Assembly: GCF_016745395.1 (NCBI RefSeq)
Contig: NZ_JAERVJ010000007.1
Location: 124,001 to 188,000, forward strand
Direction of reading: 5' to 3'
Source: Methylocystis sp. Sn-Cys
GTDB taxonomy: Bacteria > Pseudomonadota > Alphaproteobacteria > Rhizobiales > Beijerinckiaceae
DNA length: 64,000 nt
A program made the translations under genes and the position numbers. Shown here piece after piece: positions 8,927 to 18,073 of the stretch. The number at the start of each line of letters is the position of its first letter. Within the stretch, counting starts at the first letter, position 1. Under the pieces are notes generated by a model. That model was not told the DNA's origin and did no database searches. It saw nothing but the letters and a program-made list of their open reading frames with translations.

Positions 8927-10186
8927 TCAGGCCGCCGTCAACGGCGGTAAGAAGTCGTCGAACCGGTTTCTTGTCGCTCGCGACGCGACGCGGGCGGCGT
9001 CGGGAGACAGAAAAACCCGGTTCCTGCCTGCGGCCTTCGCCATGTAAAGCGCTTCATCCGCCGCGCGCATCAACGCCGCCAAACCGGCGGTCCGATCCTG
9101 CATCGCCGCAACTCCCGCGCTGACTGTCGCCAATCCATCCGCAAGGGTGGCCGCTTCCTCGGCGAAATCGCACCGAATCCGTTCTGCGGTCGATAAGCCT
9201 GTCGATGGTTCGCAGATCAGCAAGGCGGCGAATTCTTCTCCGCCGACCCGAGCCAGCACGCCGCCCGCCGCTTTTGTGTTACGCGCGGCAACATCGGCGA
9301 AGCGCCTCAGCACCCGATCGCCCTCGGCGTGTCCGAAACGGTCGTTGATCATCTTGAAGCGGTCGAGATCGAAGACGAGCAGAACCAGAGTCTCAGCTCC
9401 ACGCGATTTCTCGATGGCGCGTTCCGCAGCAAGATCGAAGGCGCGCCGATTCCCCAAGCCCGTCAGCGGATCGGTCAGCGCCGCAATCTTCTGCCGCGCC
9501 GTGGCCCGCACCTTCGAAAGCGCGAGCAGCATGAAACCAAGCACGATCCCGTGGCTCATGCCTTCGGCGGCCATGAATTTCGCGATTGGCGAGTCGTAAA
9601 CCGACTTCATTGGCGTATCGACGGTCACGAACTGGGCGTAGATCCCCATGAGCGCCATGAAGCAGCCATGGAACGTCGAAAGCGCCGCCGTCGCGCGCGC
9701 GATGGTCAGACGCTCCTTGTTGTAAGAGTAGAGCTCATAGGCGATCGAAAATGCATAGGCCGCGGCGATCGTCACGCGCCCATCGATGCGAATGAGAAGC
9801 GAGACGTCGGAAAAAGCCAGGATCCAGATGGCGCCGCCGGCTATCGCCGCGACTCTGCTGATCGGTTTTTCGACAAAAACCCGGATCCCCGCCCAAAGCG
9901 CGCCCACCCCCCAGAGATTGAGGGCGCCCGCGAGGACGGGAGGGATCGCGGCGAGATCGCTCGCCGCATACACCAGCAACGCGCCGCTGTTGAGGAAAAA
10001 CGCCAGGGACCAGAAGCGGAACTCTCCCGCTCTGTCCTCGCGCCAGATGAAATACATGAACGCGCCCAGGAGCGCATAGATGAAGGTGTTGAAGGCAAAA
10101 AGCGTCGGTAGCAGAATGCTCATCAGACTCTCGCCAACCTTGCCGATGCACGCGCCTGCAGCCGCCGGCCACGCGAGCGCCTCCAT
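8927..10186 (-). CDS. Membrane-bound diguanylate cyclase (GGDEF)
   Basis: The protein has 419 residues. The first 235 hold about seven hydrophobic segments forming a membrane sensor region. The C-terminal half is a GGDEF domain with FDLDRFKMINDRFGHAEGD and the active-site loop GGEEF, so it should make cyclic-di-GMP from GTP. No RxxD inhibitory site is evident just before GGEEF. The start ATG at 10186 has AGGAAG 7 bp upstream. It stands alone; no partner phosphodiesterase is nearby. The signal sensed is unknown. Confidence 0.88.
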   Translation of the reverse strand: MEALAWPAAAGACIGKVGESLMSILLPTLFAFNTFIYALLGAFMYFIWREDRAGEFRFWSLAFFLNSGALLVYAASDLAAIPPVLAGALNLWGVGALWAGIRVFVEKPISRVAAIAGGAIWILAFSDVSLLIRIDGRVTIAAAYAFSIAYELYSYNKERLTIARATAALSTFHGCFMALMGIYAQFVTVDTPMKSVYDSPIAKFMAAEGMSHGIVLGFMLLALSKVRATARQKIAALTDPLTGLGNRRAFDLAAERAIEKSRGAETLVLLVFDLDRFKMINDRFGHAEGDRVLRRFADVAARNTKAAGGVLARVGGEEFAALLICEPSTGLSTAERIRCDFAEEAATLADGLATVSAGVAAMQDRTAGLAALMRAADEALYMAKAAGRNRVFLSPDAARVASRATRNRFDDFLPPLTAA

Positions 10187-10340
10187 CGCTGTTCTTCCTG
10201 GATTCGCGTTACATCACGCGACGTTTCCGCCTCGTCTGCATGACAAGGTTTGGCCGAACCTTAGCCCGCTCTCCGCTCGCAGGAATCGTGCCCGCGATGA
10301 GGAAAGCGCGCAGATTCAAAAAGCTGGAGCGCACTCATAT

Positions 10341-10364
10341 CGCAAAAGTCCATCGACTTTTGCG
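10341..10364. repeat. Perfect 10-bp palindrome CGCAAAAGTC/GACTTTTGCG
   Basis: The arms 10341-10350 and 10355-10364 enclose a four-base loop (CATC). It lies in the 326-bp gap between the diguanylate cyclase and the LysM gene, which otherwise shows nothing recognisable. Palindromes of this type are dispersed in related alphaproteobacterial genomes. No T-run follows, so it is not an obvious terminator. Confidence 0.55.
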
Positions 10365-10512
10365 CAATGCGTTCGAGCGGCCCGCGCCACTGCTCCAATT
10401 GAGAAGCTTTATACTGCAACATGTTAGCGCGCGCATATTTAATTGTTAATTTAAAGCGTCATTCGTGGTTAGTCGTTCGCAAACAAATCAGAATACGCCG
10501 GCCGCTCTCGGA

Positions 10513-11220
10513 TTATTTGTGTCCCGCCAGCCTGGGCGCCTTTGGCAGCGCGATGACCTGCCCGGGGCGTAACCGATTGGGATCGATGTCTGGATTTGCC
10601 TGCGCAATGTCCCGCCAGCGCCCGGCGTCATGGAAGAGCTTCTTCGCGACCCCGCGCAAAGTGTCGTTGGCGACGACAGTATAGCTGCTCGGCGCGGCTT
10701 CGCCCGAGCCCATCGGCTCCCCGGCGTGGGAGCCAGCCGGTTGTTCCTTCGCGGCCTGTGCGGCCGAGGGCCCGCCGCCTGTTTCGGGCTCTGGCTTTGG
10801 GGCCTCCACGGGGCCCGTCACGGCGCCTTGCGACGCTTCCCCTCCCGCTGTTTCGATCCCGCTCTCGCCGGGCGCCCAATTATGGCTCGCTGTCACAGCG
10901 ATGACAGCGACCATGGCGCTCGCCATCAGCAAGCCGGCCGCAAGCCGCCCCTTGTTCTCGCCCAGAGACTGTCTCGCTCCTTCGCGCGTCTCCGCGGCCG
11001 GCGCGCGGCGAATGAGAGGGCCGTTCTCCACTTCCGTTTTGTGAAGCGCTTCCAAATCGCGAAGCCCCAGCGGGGCGCCACGATCGTCCGTGATCTCGAT
11101 CGGCGCTTCGGCGCGCGCCTGGAGGGTCTTGACCAGCTCGAGGCATTCGCTGGCGCTTGCGGGTAGATCGCGAGCTCGGTCGGCTCCATGGACAACGACA
11201 TAGGCCACGACGACCCTCAT
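10513..11220 (-). CDS. LysM-domain protein with one membrane anchor
   Basis: The protein has 235 residues from ATG 11220. The longer frame upstream overlaps nuoD antisense and lacks protein-like character. A cytoplasmic N-terminal part is followed by one hydrophobic helix ([15 protein letters not shown]), a Pro/Glu/Gly-rich linker, and a C-terminal LysM domain ([18 protein letters not shown] ... [10 protein letters not shown]). LysM binds peptidoglycan, so the protein probably links the inner membrane to the cell wall. Its start codon faces that of the nuoD frame, so the two share a very compact divergent region. Confidence 0.75.
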   Translation of the reverse strand: MRVVVAYVVVHGADRARDLPASASECLELVKTLQARAEAPIEITDDRGAPLGLRDLEALHKTEVENGPLIRRAPAAETREGARQSLGENKGRLAAGLLMASAMVAVIAVTASHNWAPGESGIETAGGEASQGAVTGPVEAPKPEPETGGGPSAAQAAKEQPAGSHAGEPMGSGEAAPSSYTVVANDTLRGVAKKLFHDAGRWRDIAQANPDIDPNRLRPGQVIALPKAPRLAGHK

Positions 11221-11341
11221 GGATTTTGGCGGCAACAGTGACCTAGAAGACGGAAGCCAACGAACAAGCGCGATGAAGCCTATCAACTTTTGCGGAATGC
11301 GCGCTATCTCGCAGCCGAGCGAGTTCAATCCGGCGAGACCC

Positions 11342-12553
11342 ATGCCGCTACAACCCTCTCCCGCAAACGCCGAGCCGCTGAGAAGCTTCATGCTCAACTT
11401 CGGGCCGGTGCATCCGGCCGCGCATGGCGTGCTTCGGCTGATCCTGGAGCTCGACGGGGAGGTCGTTCTACGGGCGGATCCCCATATCGGCTTTTTGCAT
11501 CGCGGCACCGAAAAACTGATGGAGAGCCGGCCCTATTTGCAATCCATTCCCTATTTCGACCGATTGGATTACGTCGCGCCGATGAACCAGGAGCACGCAT
11601 TTTGTTTGGCGGTCGAAAAGCTATTGGAGATAACGCCGCCCAAACGCGCGCAGCTCATTCGCGTTCTGTACTGCGAGATCGGCAGGCTGCTGTCGCATCT
11701 CCTGAACATCACCACGCAAGCCTCGGATGTCGGCGCACTGACGCCCAATCTCTGGGGCTTCGAGGAACGCGAGAAGCTCATGGTTTTCTATGAGCGGGCC
11801 TCCGGCGCGCGGATGCATGCGAATTATTTCCGCTTCGGCGGCGTTCACGAGGATTTGCCCGAAAAGCTTTTGGACGACATCTATGCTTTCTGCCCGCCGT
11901 TCCTGCAGGTTTGCGACGACCTCGATGAAATTCTGGGTGAGAACCGGGTTTTCAAAGAACGTAATGTCGGCATTGGCGCGATCACGCTCGACGAAGCCTG
12001 GGCGTGCGGCTTCTCCGGCGTGATGGTCCGCGCATGCGGCGCGCCCTGGGATCTTCGCAAGGCTCAGCCCTATGAATGCTACGAGGAGCTCGAATTCGAC
12101 ATCCCCGTCGGAGCTAACGGCGATTGCTATGATCGCTACGGCGTGCGGATGGAAGAGATGCGCCAGTCCGTGCGCATCATGACGCAATGTATCGAGAGAT
12201 TGCAATCGCCGGAGGGCTATGGCCCCATCATCGTACAGGACGGCAAGATCGCGCCGCCCAGGCGCAACGCCATGAAACGATCCATGGAAGCGACGATCGA
12301 GCAATTCAAGCTCTATTCGGAAGGCGTCCACGTTCCAGCCGGCGAGGTTTACGCCGCCGTCGAAGCGCCCAAAGGCGAATTCGGCGTCTATCTTGTTTCG
12401 GAAGGCGGCAACCAGCCCTACAGATGTAAGATACGAGCCCCTTCTTTCGCCAACCTCGAAGCCATGGACCGCCTTGCCACCGGCCATATGCTGGCCGATG
12501 TCTCGGCTATCGTCGGTTCGCTCGATATCGTGTTCGGCGAGATCGATCGTTAG
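11342..12553 (+). CDS. nuoD: Orphan NADH-quinone oxidoreductase subunit D homologue
   Basis: The product is a full-length NuoD/49-kDa-type protein of 403 residues: '[15 protein letters not shown]', '[14 protein letters not shown]', '[17 protein letters not shown]' and the C-terminal '[18 protein letters not shown]' are diagnostic. NuoD helps form the quinone site of complex I. ATG 11342 gives the normal family length; ATGs at 11273 and 11297 are possible. None of the other nuo genes is adjacent: the neighbours are a LysM gene and a coiled-coil gene. It is therefore a second copy or a dispersed subunit. The catalytic regions look intact, so it is not an evident pseudogene. Confidence 0.88.
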   Translation: MPLQPSPANAEPLRSFMLNFGPVHPAAHGVLRLILELDGEVVLRADPHIGFLHRGTEKLMESRPYLQSIPYFDRLDYVAPMNQEHAFCLAVEKLLEITPPKRAQLIRVLYCEIGRLLSHLLNITTQASDVGALTPNLWGFEEREKLMVFYERASGARMHANYFRFGGVHEDLPEKLLDDIYAFCPPFLQVCDDLDEILGENRVFKERNVGIGAITLDEAWACGFSGVMVRACGAPWDLRKAQPYECYEELEFDIPVGANGDCYDRYGVRMEEMRQSVRIMTQCIERLQSPEGYGPIIVQDGKIAPPRRNAMKRSMEATIEQFKLYSEGVHVPAGEVYAAVEAPKGEFGVYLVSEGGNQPYRCKIRAPSFANLEAMDRLATGHMLADVSAIVGSLDIVFGEIDR

Positions 12554-12601
12554 GCATTCTATAGACGAGGCTCTGCGACTGTGAAGCTGATATGCGAGCG
12601 C

Positions 12602-12682
12602 CGTCATTGCGAGGAGCGAAGCGACGAAGCAATCCAGGGCCGCAATGGCGCTCTGGTTTGCTTCGTTCCGCTCGCGATGACG
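12602..12682. repeat. Palindromic repeat, family A (CGTCATTGCGAG type)
   Basis: The left arm begins CGTCATTGCGAGGAGCGAAG and the right arm ends with its complement (CTCGCGATGACG). The arms enclose about a dozen bases. Other copies in this window are at 30241, 42271 (half), 55151 and 56665. It lies in the tail-to-tail gap after nuoD. It is a non-coding dispersed element. Confidence 0.8.
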
Positions 12683-12697
12683 GACGCCAACCGCAAG

Positions 12698-13231
12698 CTA
12701 ACGCTTGCTCATTCGCCGCACAGCTTCCCTTTTTAGCCAATCCCATGAAGCGACGGCGTGGGGTTGCGCCCATCTTAAAAATGTAACAGCGCTTTTCAGC
12801 CCCAAGCGTCCAGCGGTTCTCGCCAGCGCGACCGCTTTGTCGAACCAGGGCAGAAGAGCGCTCTCCCGCGGAATTTTCGCTCTCATCCAGGCGATCGCAT
12901 CTTCGATGATCTGCACTAGGGCAAGCGACGCCACGCGCCAGGGCCGCTCGTACGGCCCATGCTCGATCGTATGGCGCAGACGCGCGATTTCCTCGGCGCG
13001 CGCCGCGCTCTTGCGGCGCTCCTCGTCGAGTTCGCGCAAAAGTTCGTTGGCGCGCGCCGCTTCACACTCGGCGCGTTCGTCAGTCTCCTTCGCCATTTTG
13101 GCGTTGTGGTGGGATTCGACCAGCGCCTCGTCAACCTCCCGCACCGCTTCATCGACCTGCAGCGCCATGGCCTCATATTGCGAAAGCACCGTGTCGCGCT
13201 GCTCCATTACGTCGCGCAGAAGCGCTAGCAA
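12698..13231 (-). CDS. Coiled-coil hypothetical protein
   Basis: About 177 residues if started at the TTG at 13231. The frame stays open further upstream to about 13360 without an ATG or GTG, so the start is uncertain. The N-terminal two thirds are Glu/Arg/Ala-rich heptads (EVDEALVESHHNAKMAKETDE) predicting a long coiled coil. The C-terminal part is basic and tryptophan-containing, possibly amphipathic. No family is recognised. It sits between the orphan nuoD and the gas vesicle locus and may be unrelated to both. Confidence 0.5.
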   Translation of the reverse strand: MLALLRDVMEQRDTVLSQYEAMALQVDEAVREVDEALVESHHNAKMAKETDERAECEAARANELLRELDEERRKSAARAEEIARLRHTIEHGPYERPWRVASLALVQIIEDAIAWMRAKIPRESALLPWFDKAVALARTAGRLGLKSAVTFLRWAQPHAVASWDWLKREAVRRMSKR

Positions 13232-13492
13232 TTCCTCGCGCCCGAGCTTCTCATGTTCACGCTCGAAGCTACCTTTGGGAGTAGGCTGATCCGACAGCGT
13301 CGCCTCCGCGTGGTTTCCGCGGGCGTCGCGAGAGCGGCGCCGACCGAAGCAGTTCCTTATCTAATTCAGGCCAATTCGGCTTCCAGGCAGCCCGCGAAGA
13401 AGCGAAGCGACGCTTGGTTCTTTCCGGCCTCTCGAGCTTGAACTAGGATGGCGCAAAGTGTGATCCGACGAGCCGACAAAGGGAGCCGTGAG

Positions 13493-13750
13493 ATGACAAG
13501 CTGGGCCAAGATCCTGATGGCAAGCACATGTGTGGGCCTCGCAACGCCATGCGTCGCTCAGGAATCGCCCAAGCAAGTCCTCGCGGCGCATTTGCGCACG
13601 CAGGGCTATAAATGCGATGCGCCCAAAAGCGCGACCCGCGACGCCGCCGCATCCCGGCCAGACGAGGCGGTGTGGATCATAAGGTGCGAAAACGCGCGTT
13701 ACCGGGTTCGTCTGGTCCCGGATATGGCTGCGAGCGTCGAATCTTTTTAG
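13493..13750 (+). CDS. Small secreted protein of unknown function
   Basis: The protein has 85 residues from ATG 13493, preceded by GGGAG. The first 22 residues (MTSWAKILMASTCVGLATPC then VAQ) form a signal peptide with likely cleavage after VAQ. The mature part has two cysteines ('YKCDAP', 'IIRCEN') that could form a disulphide in the periplasm. No recognised domain. Confidence 0.6.
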   Translation: MTSWAKILMASTCVGLATPCVAQESPKQVLAAHLRTQGYKCDAPKSATRDAAASRPDEAVWIIRCENARYRVRLVPDMAASVESF

Positions 13751-13775
13751 GCGCGGCCGTGGGCTTTATTTCGTA

Positions 13776-15971
13776 TCAGGAATAGGCGGCGCCGGACAGC
13801 GCCGCTTGTTTCGAGGCCGCGATTTGCGTCGTGAGCGCATCGTCGAAATCGCGCTGCTCGATACGCAGCGCGCCGACATCGACGGCTTGCGTTCCGCCGG
13901 TCGGGTAAATGCGACGGATGGCGCTCATTGCGGCGCGATCACATAAAAAGCGCACTTCGGCGGCCGACATGCCTTCGGCCGCTTGGGCGAGCGCGTCGAG
14001 ATCGACGCGCGCGTCGACCGGCTTTTTGCGCAAATGCACAGCAAGGATGGCGGCGCGCGCCGAGAGATCGGGCCGCGTCACCTCCAAGTGGAAATCGAGC
14101 CTGCCCGGCCGGAGCAATGCGTCGTCGATAATATCTAGACGGTTCGTCGCGCCGATCACCCAAACCTGCTTCAACGTCTCGACACCATCGAGCTCGGTGA
14201 GCAACTGGCTCACGACGCGGTCCGTTACCGGCGACCGGCCGTCCAGGCCGCGTTTGGGCGCCAGGGAGTCGATTTCATCCAGAAACACCACGCAAGGCGC
14301 CGCATGACGCGCGCGCGCAAAAAGCTCGCGGACGGCCAATTCGGACTCGCCGATATATTTCGACAAGAGTTCGGGCCCCTTCACGGAAATGAAGTTCAAA
14401 TTGCTCTGAGAGGCGAGCGCTTTCGCAATCAGCGTCTTTCCGTTTCCGGGCGGGCCATAGAGCAATATCCCGCGCGGCGGCTGCAAGCCGATCGCCTCGA
14501 AGAGCTGCGGCTGGCTCACCGGCCAGGCGATCGCCTCCTTCAACGCTTCCTTGATCGCATCGAGTCCGCCGACATCCTGCCATTCGACATTGGGCGTCTC
14601 CACCGCCACTTCGCGCAAGCCGGAGGGCGACACCTCGCTCATCGCTTCGGCGAAATCCGCCATAATGACCTCCAGCGTCATCAGCGCGTCATAGGCCATA
14701 GGGCTGTCCCCCAGCGTCAATGCGGGAAGCTGGCGACGCAGCGCCGCCATGGCCGCCTCCCGGCAAAGCGCATTCAAATCGGCGCCGGTGAATCCATGCG
14801 TCGTCGCTGCGAGATCGGCAAGATCGATGTCGATCCCAAGCGGCATGCCCCGCGCGTAAATCTCGAGGATTTCGCGCCGCGCCTGCTCATTGGGAATCCC
14901 GATGGCGATCTCCCTGTCGAATCTTCCGGGCCGCCGCAATGCGGGATCGAGGCTGTTGGGACGGTTCGTCGCCGCCATGACGATAACGTCGCCGCGGCTC
15001 TTCAACCCGTCCATGAGCGCGAGCAATTGGGCGACGACGCGCTTTTCCACTTCGCCTTCCACCCGCTCGCGCTTAGGAGCGAGGGAATCGATTTCATCGA
15101 AGAAAATGATGCAGGGCGCGCGCTTCTGCGCATCCTCGAAAATCTTGCGCAGTCGCGCCTCGCTCTCCCCGTAGAACTTTTGAATGATCTCGGGGCCGCT
15201 GACGTAAATGAAATCCGCATCCGACTCGTTTGCGACCGCGCGCCCCAGAAGCGTCTTGCCGCAACCGGGAAGGCCGTGCAGCAAAACGCCTTTCGGCGGC
15301 GTTATGCCGAGCCGTTCGAAGAGTTCTGGATGAAGCAGCGGCAGCTCCACCATCTCGCGGATCTTAGCGACCTCGCGCTCCATGCCGCCCAAATCGTCGT
15401 AAGTGATGATGTCATCGGACTCCGAGGGCGCGGCGGAAGAAGAGGACGTCGACCGCGGGCGCTCCAGCGACAGCAACGTATCCGGGTGAACGATGACGGG
15501 CCCATCCGGCTCCGTTCGGCCGACGAGGAAATCACGATGCGTTCCGCCGAAAAGCGCGATCCGCACACGGTCGCCGGTGCGGATGGCGAGACCATCCAGC
15601 CGGCGCGCGGTATGTTCGATTTCGTCTTCGTGCAAAGCCCCGGCGCCGAGCGGAGTCACCACGAGCTTTTGCGCGATCGCGTGAGCAACTTTCCGGATCG
15701 TGACCATTTGGCCCAGCGCCACGCCGGCGTTGGTGCGGCACACGCCGTCGAGCTGAATAAGATGCTGCCCTCTCTGTTCCTTGAAGGTCGGCATCGCCTT
15801 GGCGACGGTCTTCCCCCGGCCCGCAATTTCGAGAACTTCTCCGGGAGCGGCGCCAATCTGGCGCAATGTCTCCGGATCGAGCCGCGCCACGCCGCGTCCA
15901 ACATCTTCACGCCGCGCCTCGACCACGGTGAGACGCAGGATTCCGTCGCCTTGCTTGGCTTTCTCGATCAT
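13776..15971 (-). CDS. CDC48/VAT-type double AAA+ ATPase in the gas vesicle operon
   Basis: The protein has 731 residues. An N-terminal CDC48/VAT substrate-recognition domain (about 10-180) is followed by two AAA modules with P-loops GLPGCGKT (233-240) and GPPGNGKT (about 505-512), each with Walker B 'FDEIDSLAPKR' or 'LDEIDSLAPKR'. Proteins of this type are hexameric unfoldases or segregases that remodel protein complexes. It is the last gene of the minus-strand gas vesicle operon, 12 bp after the preceding gene. A role in remodelling or assembling the gas vesicle shell is inferred from position only. It is distinct from GvpN, which has one AAA module. Confidence 0.88.
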   Translation of the reverse strand: MIEKAKQGDGILRLTVVEARREDVGRGVARLDPETLRQIGAAPGEVLEIAGRGKTVAKAMPTFKEQRGQHLIQLDGVCRTNAGVALGQMVTIRKVAHAIAQKLVVTPLGAGALHEDEIEHTARRLDGLAIRTGDRVRIALFGGTHRDFLVGRTEPDGPVIVHPDTLLSLERPRSTSSSSAAPSESDDIITYDDLGGMEREVAKIREMVELPLLHPELFERLGITPPKGVLLHGLPGCGKTLLGRAVANESDADFIYVSGPEIIQKFYGESEARLRKIFEDAQKRAPCIIFFDEIDSLAPKRERVEGEVEKRVVAQLLALMDGLKSRGDVIVMAATNRPNSLDPALRRPGRFDREIAIGIPNEQARREILEIYARGMPLGIDIDLADLAATTHGFTGADLNALCREAAMAALRRQLPALTLGDSPMAYDALMTLEVIMADFAEAMSEVSPSGLREVAVETPNVEWQDVGGLDAIKEALKEAIAWPVSQPQLFEAIGLQPPRGILLYGPPGNGKTLIAKALASQSNLNFISVKGPELLSKYIGESELAVRELFARARHAAPCVVFLDEIDSLAPKRGLDGRSPVTDRVVSQLLTELDGVETLKQVWVIGATNRLDIIDDALLRPGRLDFHLEVTRPDLSARAAILAVHLRKKPVDARVDLDALAQAAEGMSAAEVRFLCDRAAMSAIRRIYPTGGTQAVDVGALRIEQRDFDDALTTQIAASKQAALSGAAYS

Positions 15972-15983
15972 GGGACGCTCGCC

Positions 15984-16568
15984 TCACATTCCGGGTTGTT
16001 CCTGGCCGTGCGGCAAATCGCTTCGGATCGCCACATAGTCGACTTTGATGCGCGCTGGCAGAAATCGGGCGACCCGATGCAGCGCGCCGATGAAAAGGAC
16101 TCCGACCTCCGCCTCGCCGAGCGTCTGATCGATGCGTTCGGCGATAAAGCGGTCGCGGGCGTCGAGAAGCGCCGAAGCCTTTGCGTCCGTCCGATCCGGC
16201 GATTGCATCAGCTTATATTCATCGACCAGCAGCGCCGGCGATTCCGTGCCCATGAGAGTCGCGCCGCCCCGCATGAGGCTTTCGAGAAGTTGATGGTTGG
16301 GACTTCCCTGCGCCGCAAGGTCCGTCACCAATTCACGCTCTTTATCGCAGACCGGCAGGCTGTCCTGGTAGAGCTTGACGCGCGGGAGATCGAGGCGCAA
16401 CGCCTTGATCGCCTCTGCGATGGAGCGCCAAATCGCATCGAAGGCCGCACAGCGCTCCGCCCATTTGGCGGCGCCATGGCGGGCGATGAATGCGGCCTTA
16501 TATGCGGGCGCGGCGGCGCCCATCTCAGCCATGCTGTGAAGGACAGGCACGTAGATCAATCGCGCCAT
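15984..16568 (-). CDS. Uncharacterised protein of the gas vesicle operon
   Basis: The protein has 194 residues from ATG 16568. I do not recognise a named family. The C-terminal segment 'RDRFIAERIDQTLGEAEVGVLFIGALHRV' resembles the Arg...Glu...Gly-His pattern of TraB/PrgY-like domains, but only weakly. There is no signal peptide or membrane helix. It lies between the Hsp20 gene and the CDC48-type ATPase with short spacing, so it is almost certainly co-transcribed with them. It may be a partner of the ATPase. Confidence 0.65.
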   Translation of the reverse strand: MARLIYVPVLHSMAEMGAAAPAYKAAFIARHGAAKWAERCAAFDAIWRSIAEAIKALRLDLPRVKLYQDSLPVCDKERELVTDLAAQGSPNHQLLESLMRGGATLMGTESPALLVDEYKLMQSPDRTDAKASALLDARDRFIAERIDQTLGEAEVGVLFIGALHRVARFLPARIKVDYVAIRSDLPHGQEQPGM

Positions 16569-16599
16569 GACACAACGCGCTCCCCTGACGCACGCAACG

Positions 16600-17118
16600 C
16601 TAGGATTGCTTGGCGAGCCGCACTTCGAGAACGCCATTCCGCAGATTGAGTTGCGGAGCGTTCCCCGCAAGCTTTTCCTCGATGAAGGTTTCCTTGCGAT
16701 AGAGCCGCACGCCCGATTTCGCTTCGAGAAGCAGAATGTCGCCGTCGAGAATGCAGCGAATATCCTTGCGCTCGACGCCGGGAAGCTCGAAAAGGAACAC
16801 CAGCTCGTTTCCTTCGTCGAACATATCCGTCACCGGTTCGAGCATCTCGACAGTCGTTCGTTTCGCCGCGCGGCGCCGCGGTTGTTCCGGCGCCGGCGCC
16901 TCTTCCTCCGCCGCCACGCGCCCTTCGGCCGCCTCGCGAAGCGTGCGCGCGCCGAAGGAATATTCCATCACGCGGCCATCCTTTTCATGGCGTCCCCGTC
17001 GCGGAAGATTGTCGAAGTCAGCCAGCACATTGAACAGGTTCGACAGGCCCCGCGCGATCTTCTCGAGCCCGGCGACGCCAGTGACGTCCTCGTTGTCGTT
17101 TCGGTCTTTCCGCGTCAT
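16600..17118 (-). CDS. gvpH: Hsp20/GvpH-like small heat-shock protein
   Basis: The protein has 172 residues from ATG 17118, which overlaps the gvpJ stop by ATGA. The C-terminal 90 residues are an alpha-crystallin domain: 'LVFLFELPGVERKDIRCILD', a 'LLLEAKSG' strand and 'LRNGVLEVRL'. The N-terminal half is variable and charged. GvpH-type proteins are thought to chaperone hydrophobic gas vesicle proteins. The name rests on fold plus position. Confidence 0.8.
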   Translation of the reverse strand: MTRKDRNDNEDVTGVAGLEKIARGLSNLFNVLADFDNLPRRGRHEKDGRVMEYSFGARTLREAAEGRVAAEEEAPAPEQPRRRAAKRTTVEMLEPVTDMFDEGNELVFLFELPGVERKDIRCILDGDILLLEAKSGVRLYRKETFIEEKLAGNAPQLNLRNGVLEVRLAKQS

Positions 17119-17453
17119 GGATGCGCCTCCCCTGCTTTGCTTGGCGCCGCGACAAGGGCGCACAGCGCCTCCTCCAGCCTTTCCATTCGCTGCTCGATCG
17201 CGCCGAGCTTGGCCTCGCCGTCCGACGCGCCGAGGCGGGCGCCATTGTGGTTCCACCAATCGAGCCCGAGTTCGCGCGCCTTGTCGACCGAGCAGACCAC
17301 GAGCCTCAACTGAATAGTGAGGAGCTCGACCTCGACCAGCTTAATGGAAATATCGCCGGCGACCACGACGCCTTTGTCGAGAATGCGCTCCAACAAATCC
17401 GCGAGATTGGTGCTATCGACCGAATGCGTGATGGGTTGATGCATCGTTGACAT
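17115..17453 (-). CDS. gvpJ: Gas vesicle protein GvpJ (GvpA family)
   Basis: The protein has 112 residues. ATG 17453 is preferred because AAAGGA lies 6 bp upstream. The GvpA-family core (about 12-65) reads 'LADLLERILDKGVVVAGDIS' then 'VELLTIQLRLVVCSVDKA', followed by a 'GLDWW' motif characteristic of GvpJ rather than GvpA. GvpJ is a minor shell or nucleation protein needed for vesicle initiation. The stop overlaps the Hsp20 start. Confidence 0.88.
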   Translation of the reverse strand: MSTMHQPITHSVDSTNLADLLERILDKGVVVAGDISIKLVEVELLTIQLRLVVCSVDKARELGLDWWNHNGARLGASDGEAKLGAIEQRMERLEEALCALVAAPSKAGEAHP

Positions 17454-17464
17454 GAACGGTCCTT

Positions 17465-18073
17465 TCACGGCGCGCTGTCGGAGACGCCAAACTGCAGCGA
17501 AAGCTCTCTCTCCGAGAAGCCGAATTGCCGTTGCAGACGCGTGATTTCCTGCGCCTGCGCGAAAAGCGCGGCGCCCAGTCGCTCGATCTGCGCATCCGAC
17601 AGGCGTCCCCCTTCCATCCGCCGCACCGCCTGGCGCTCGAGGACATCATGAAGAACTCGCACGAGCGTGAGCACGAGCCGCAGAAGACCATCGGCGGTCG
17701 AGCGGCCTGAGCCCTCCGGCTTTCGCTCGATTGCGCTCGCGATGCGATCCTCTTGCGGCAACTGAATTGGATCGGCGGGAGATACGCTCCGCGGCGCGTG
17801 AGGTTCCGTGAGTGCGCCGGACGGCGTCACGGACCCGGGAGGCAATTTTGGTTCGATGATCGATTGCGCCGGAGCGCCGTCCGGCCAAATCGTGTCGACG
17901 GCCCCGAGCAAGAGTCTCACGTCGAGAAAGATGAGGTCCACATCGGCAAGACCAATGGTCAGATTGCCTTGCGCCGAGACGCCGCGATGCAGCAGGCGAT
18001 CGAGCGCTTCCGAGAGCGAGAGATCGCGCTGCGGCGCACTCAAATTAGCCATGCCGCGATCAGGAATTGACAT
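17465..18073 (-). CDS. gvpK: Fusion of a GvpA-family domain with GvpK
   Basis: The protein has 202 residues. The N-terminal part (about 15-65) is a GvpA/J/S-family core: 'LSEALDRLLHRGVSAQGNLT' and 'VDLIFLDVRLLLGAVDTIWP'. A Pro-rich linker follows, and the C-terminal 75 residues are GvpK ('ADGLLRLVLTLVRVLHDVLE', 'RLGAALFAQAQEITRLQRQF'). In most gas vesicle clusters these are two genes. The start at 18073 overlaps the gvpG stop and has AAGGG upstream; ATG 18052 is an alternative. The fusion would tether a shell-type subunit to the assembly factor GvpK. Confidence 0.85.
   Translation of the reverse strand: MSIPDRGMANLSAPQRDLSLSEALDRLLHRGVSAQGNLTIGLADVDLIFLDVRLLLGAVDTIWPDGAPAQSIIEPKLPPGSVTPSGALTEPHAPRSVSPADPIQLPQEDRIASAIERKPEGSGRSTADGLLRLVLTLVRVLHDVLERQAVRRMEGGRLSDAQIERLGAALFAQAQEITRLQRQFGFSERELSLQFGVSDSAP

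Noticed and set aside
10080-10449. Plus-strand ORFs in the gap between the diguanylate cyclase and the LysM gene
   Set aside because: They overlap the cyclase N-terminus or the palindrome at 10341 and have no start signals or recognisable sequence.
14304-16649. A 781-codon plus-strand frame
   Set aside because: It is antisense to the CDC48-type ATPase and its neighbour; composition is the mirror of GC-rich codons and no protein family is visible.
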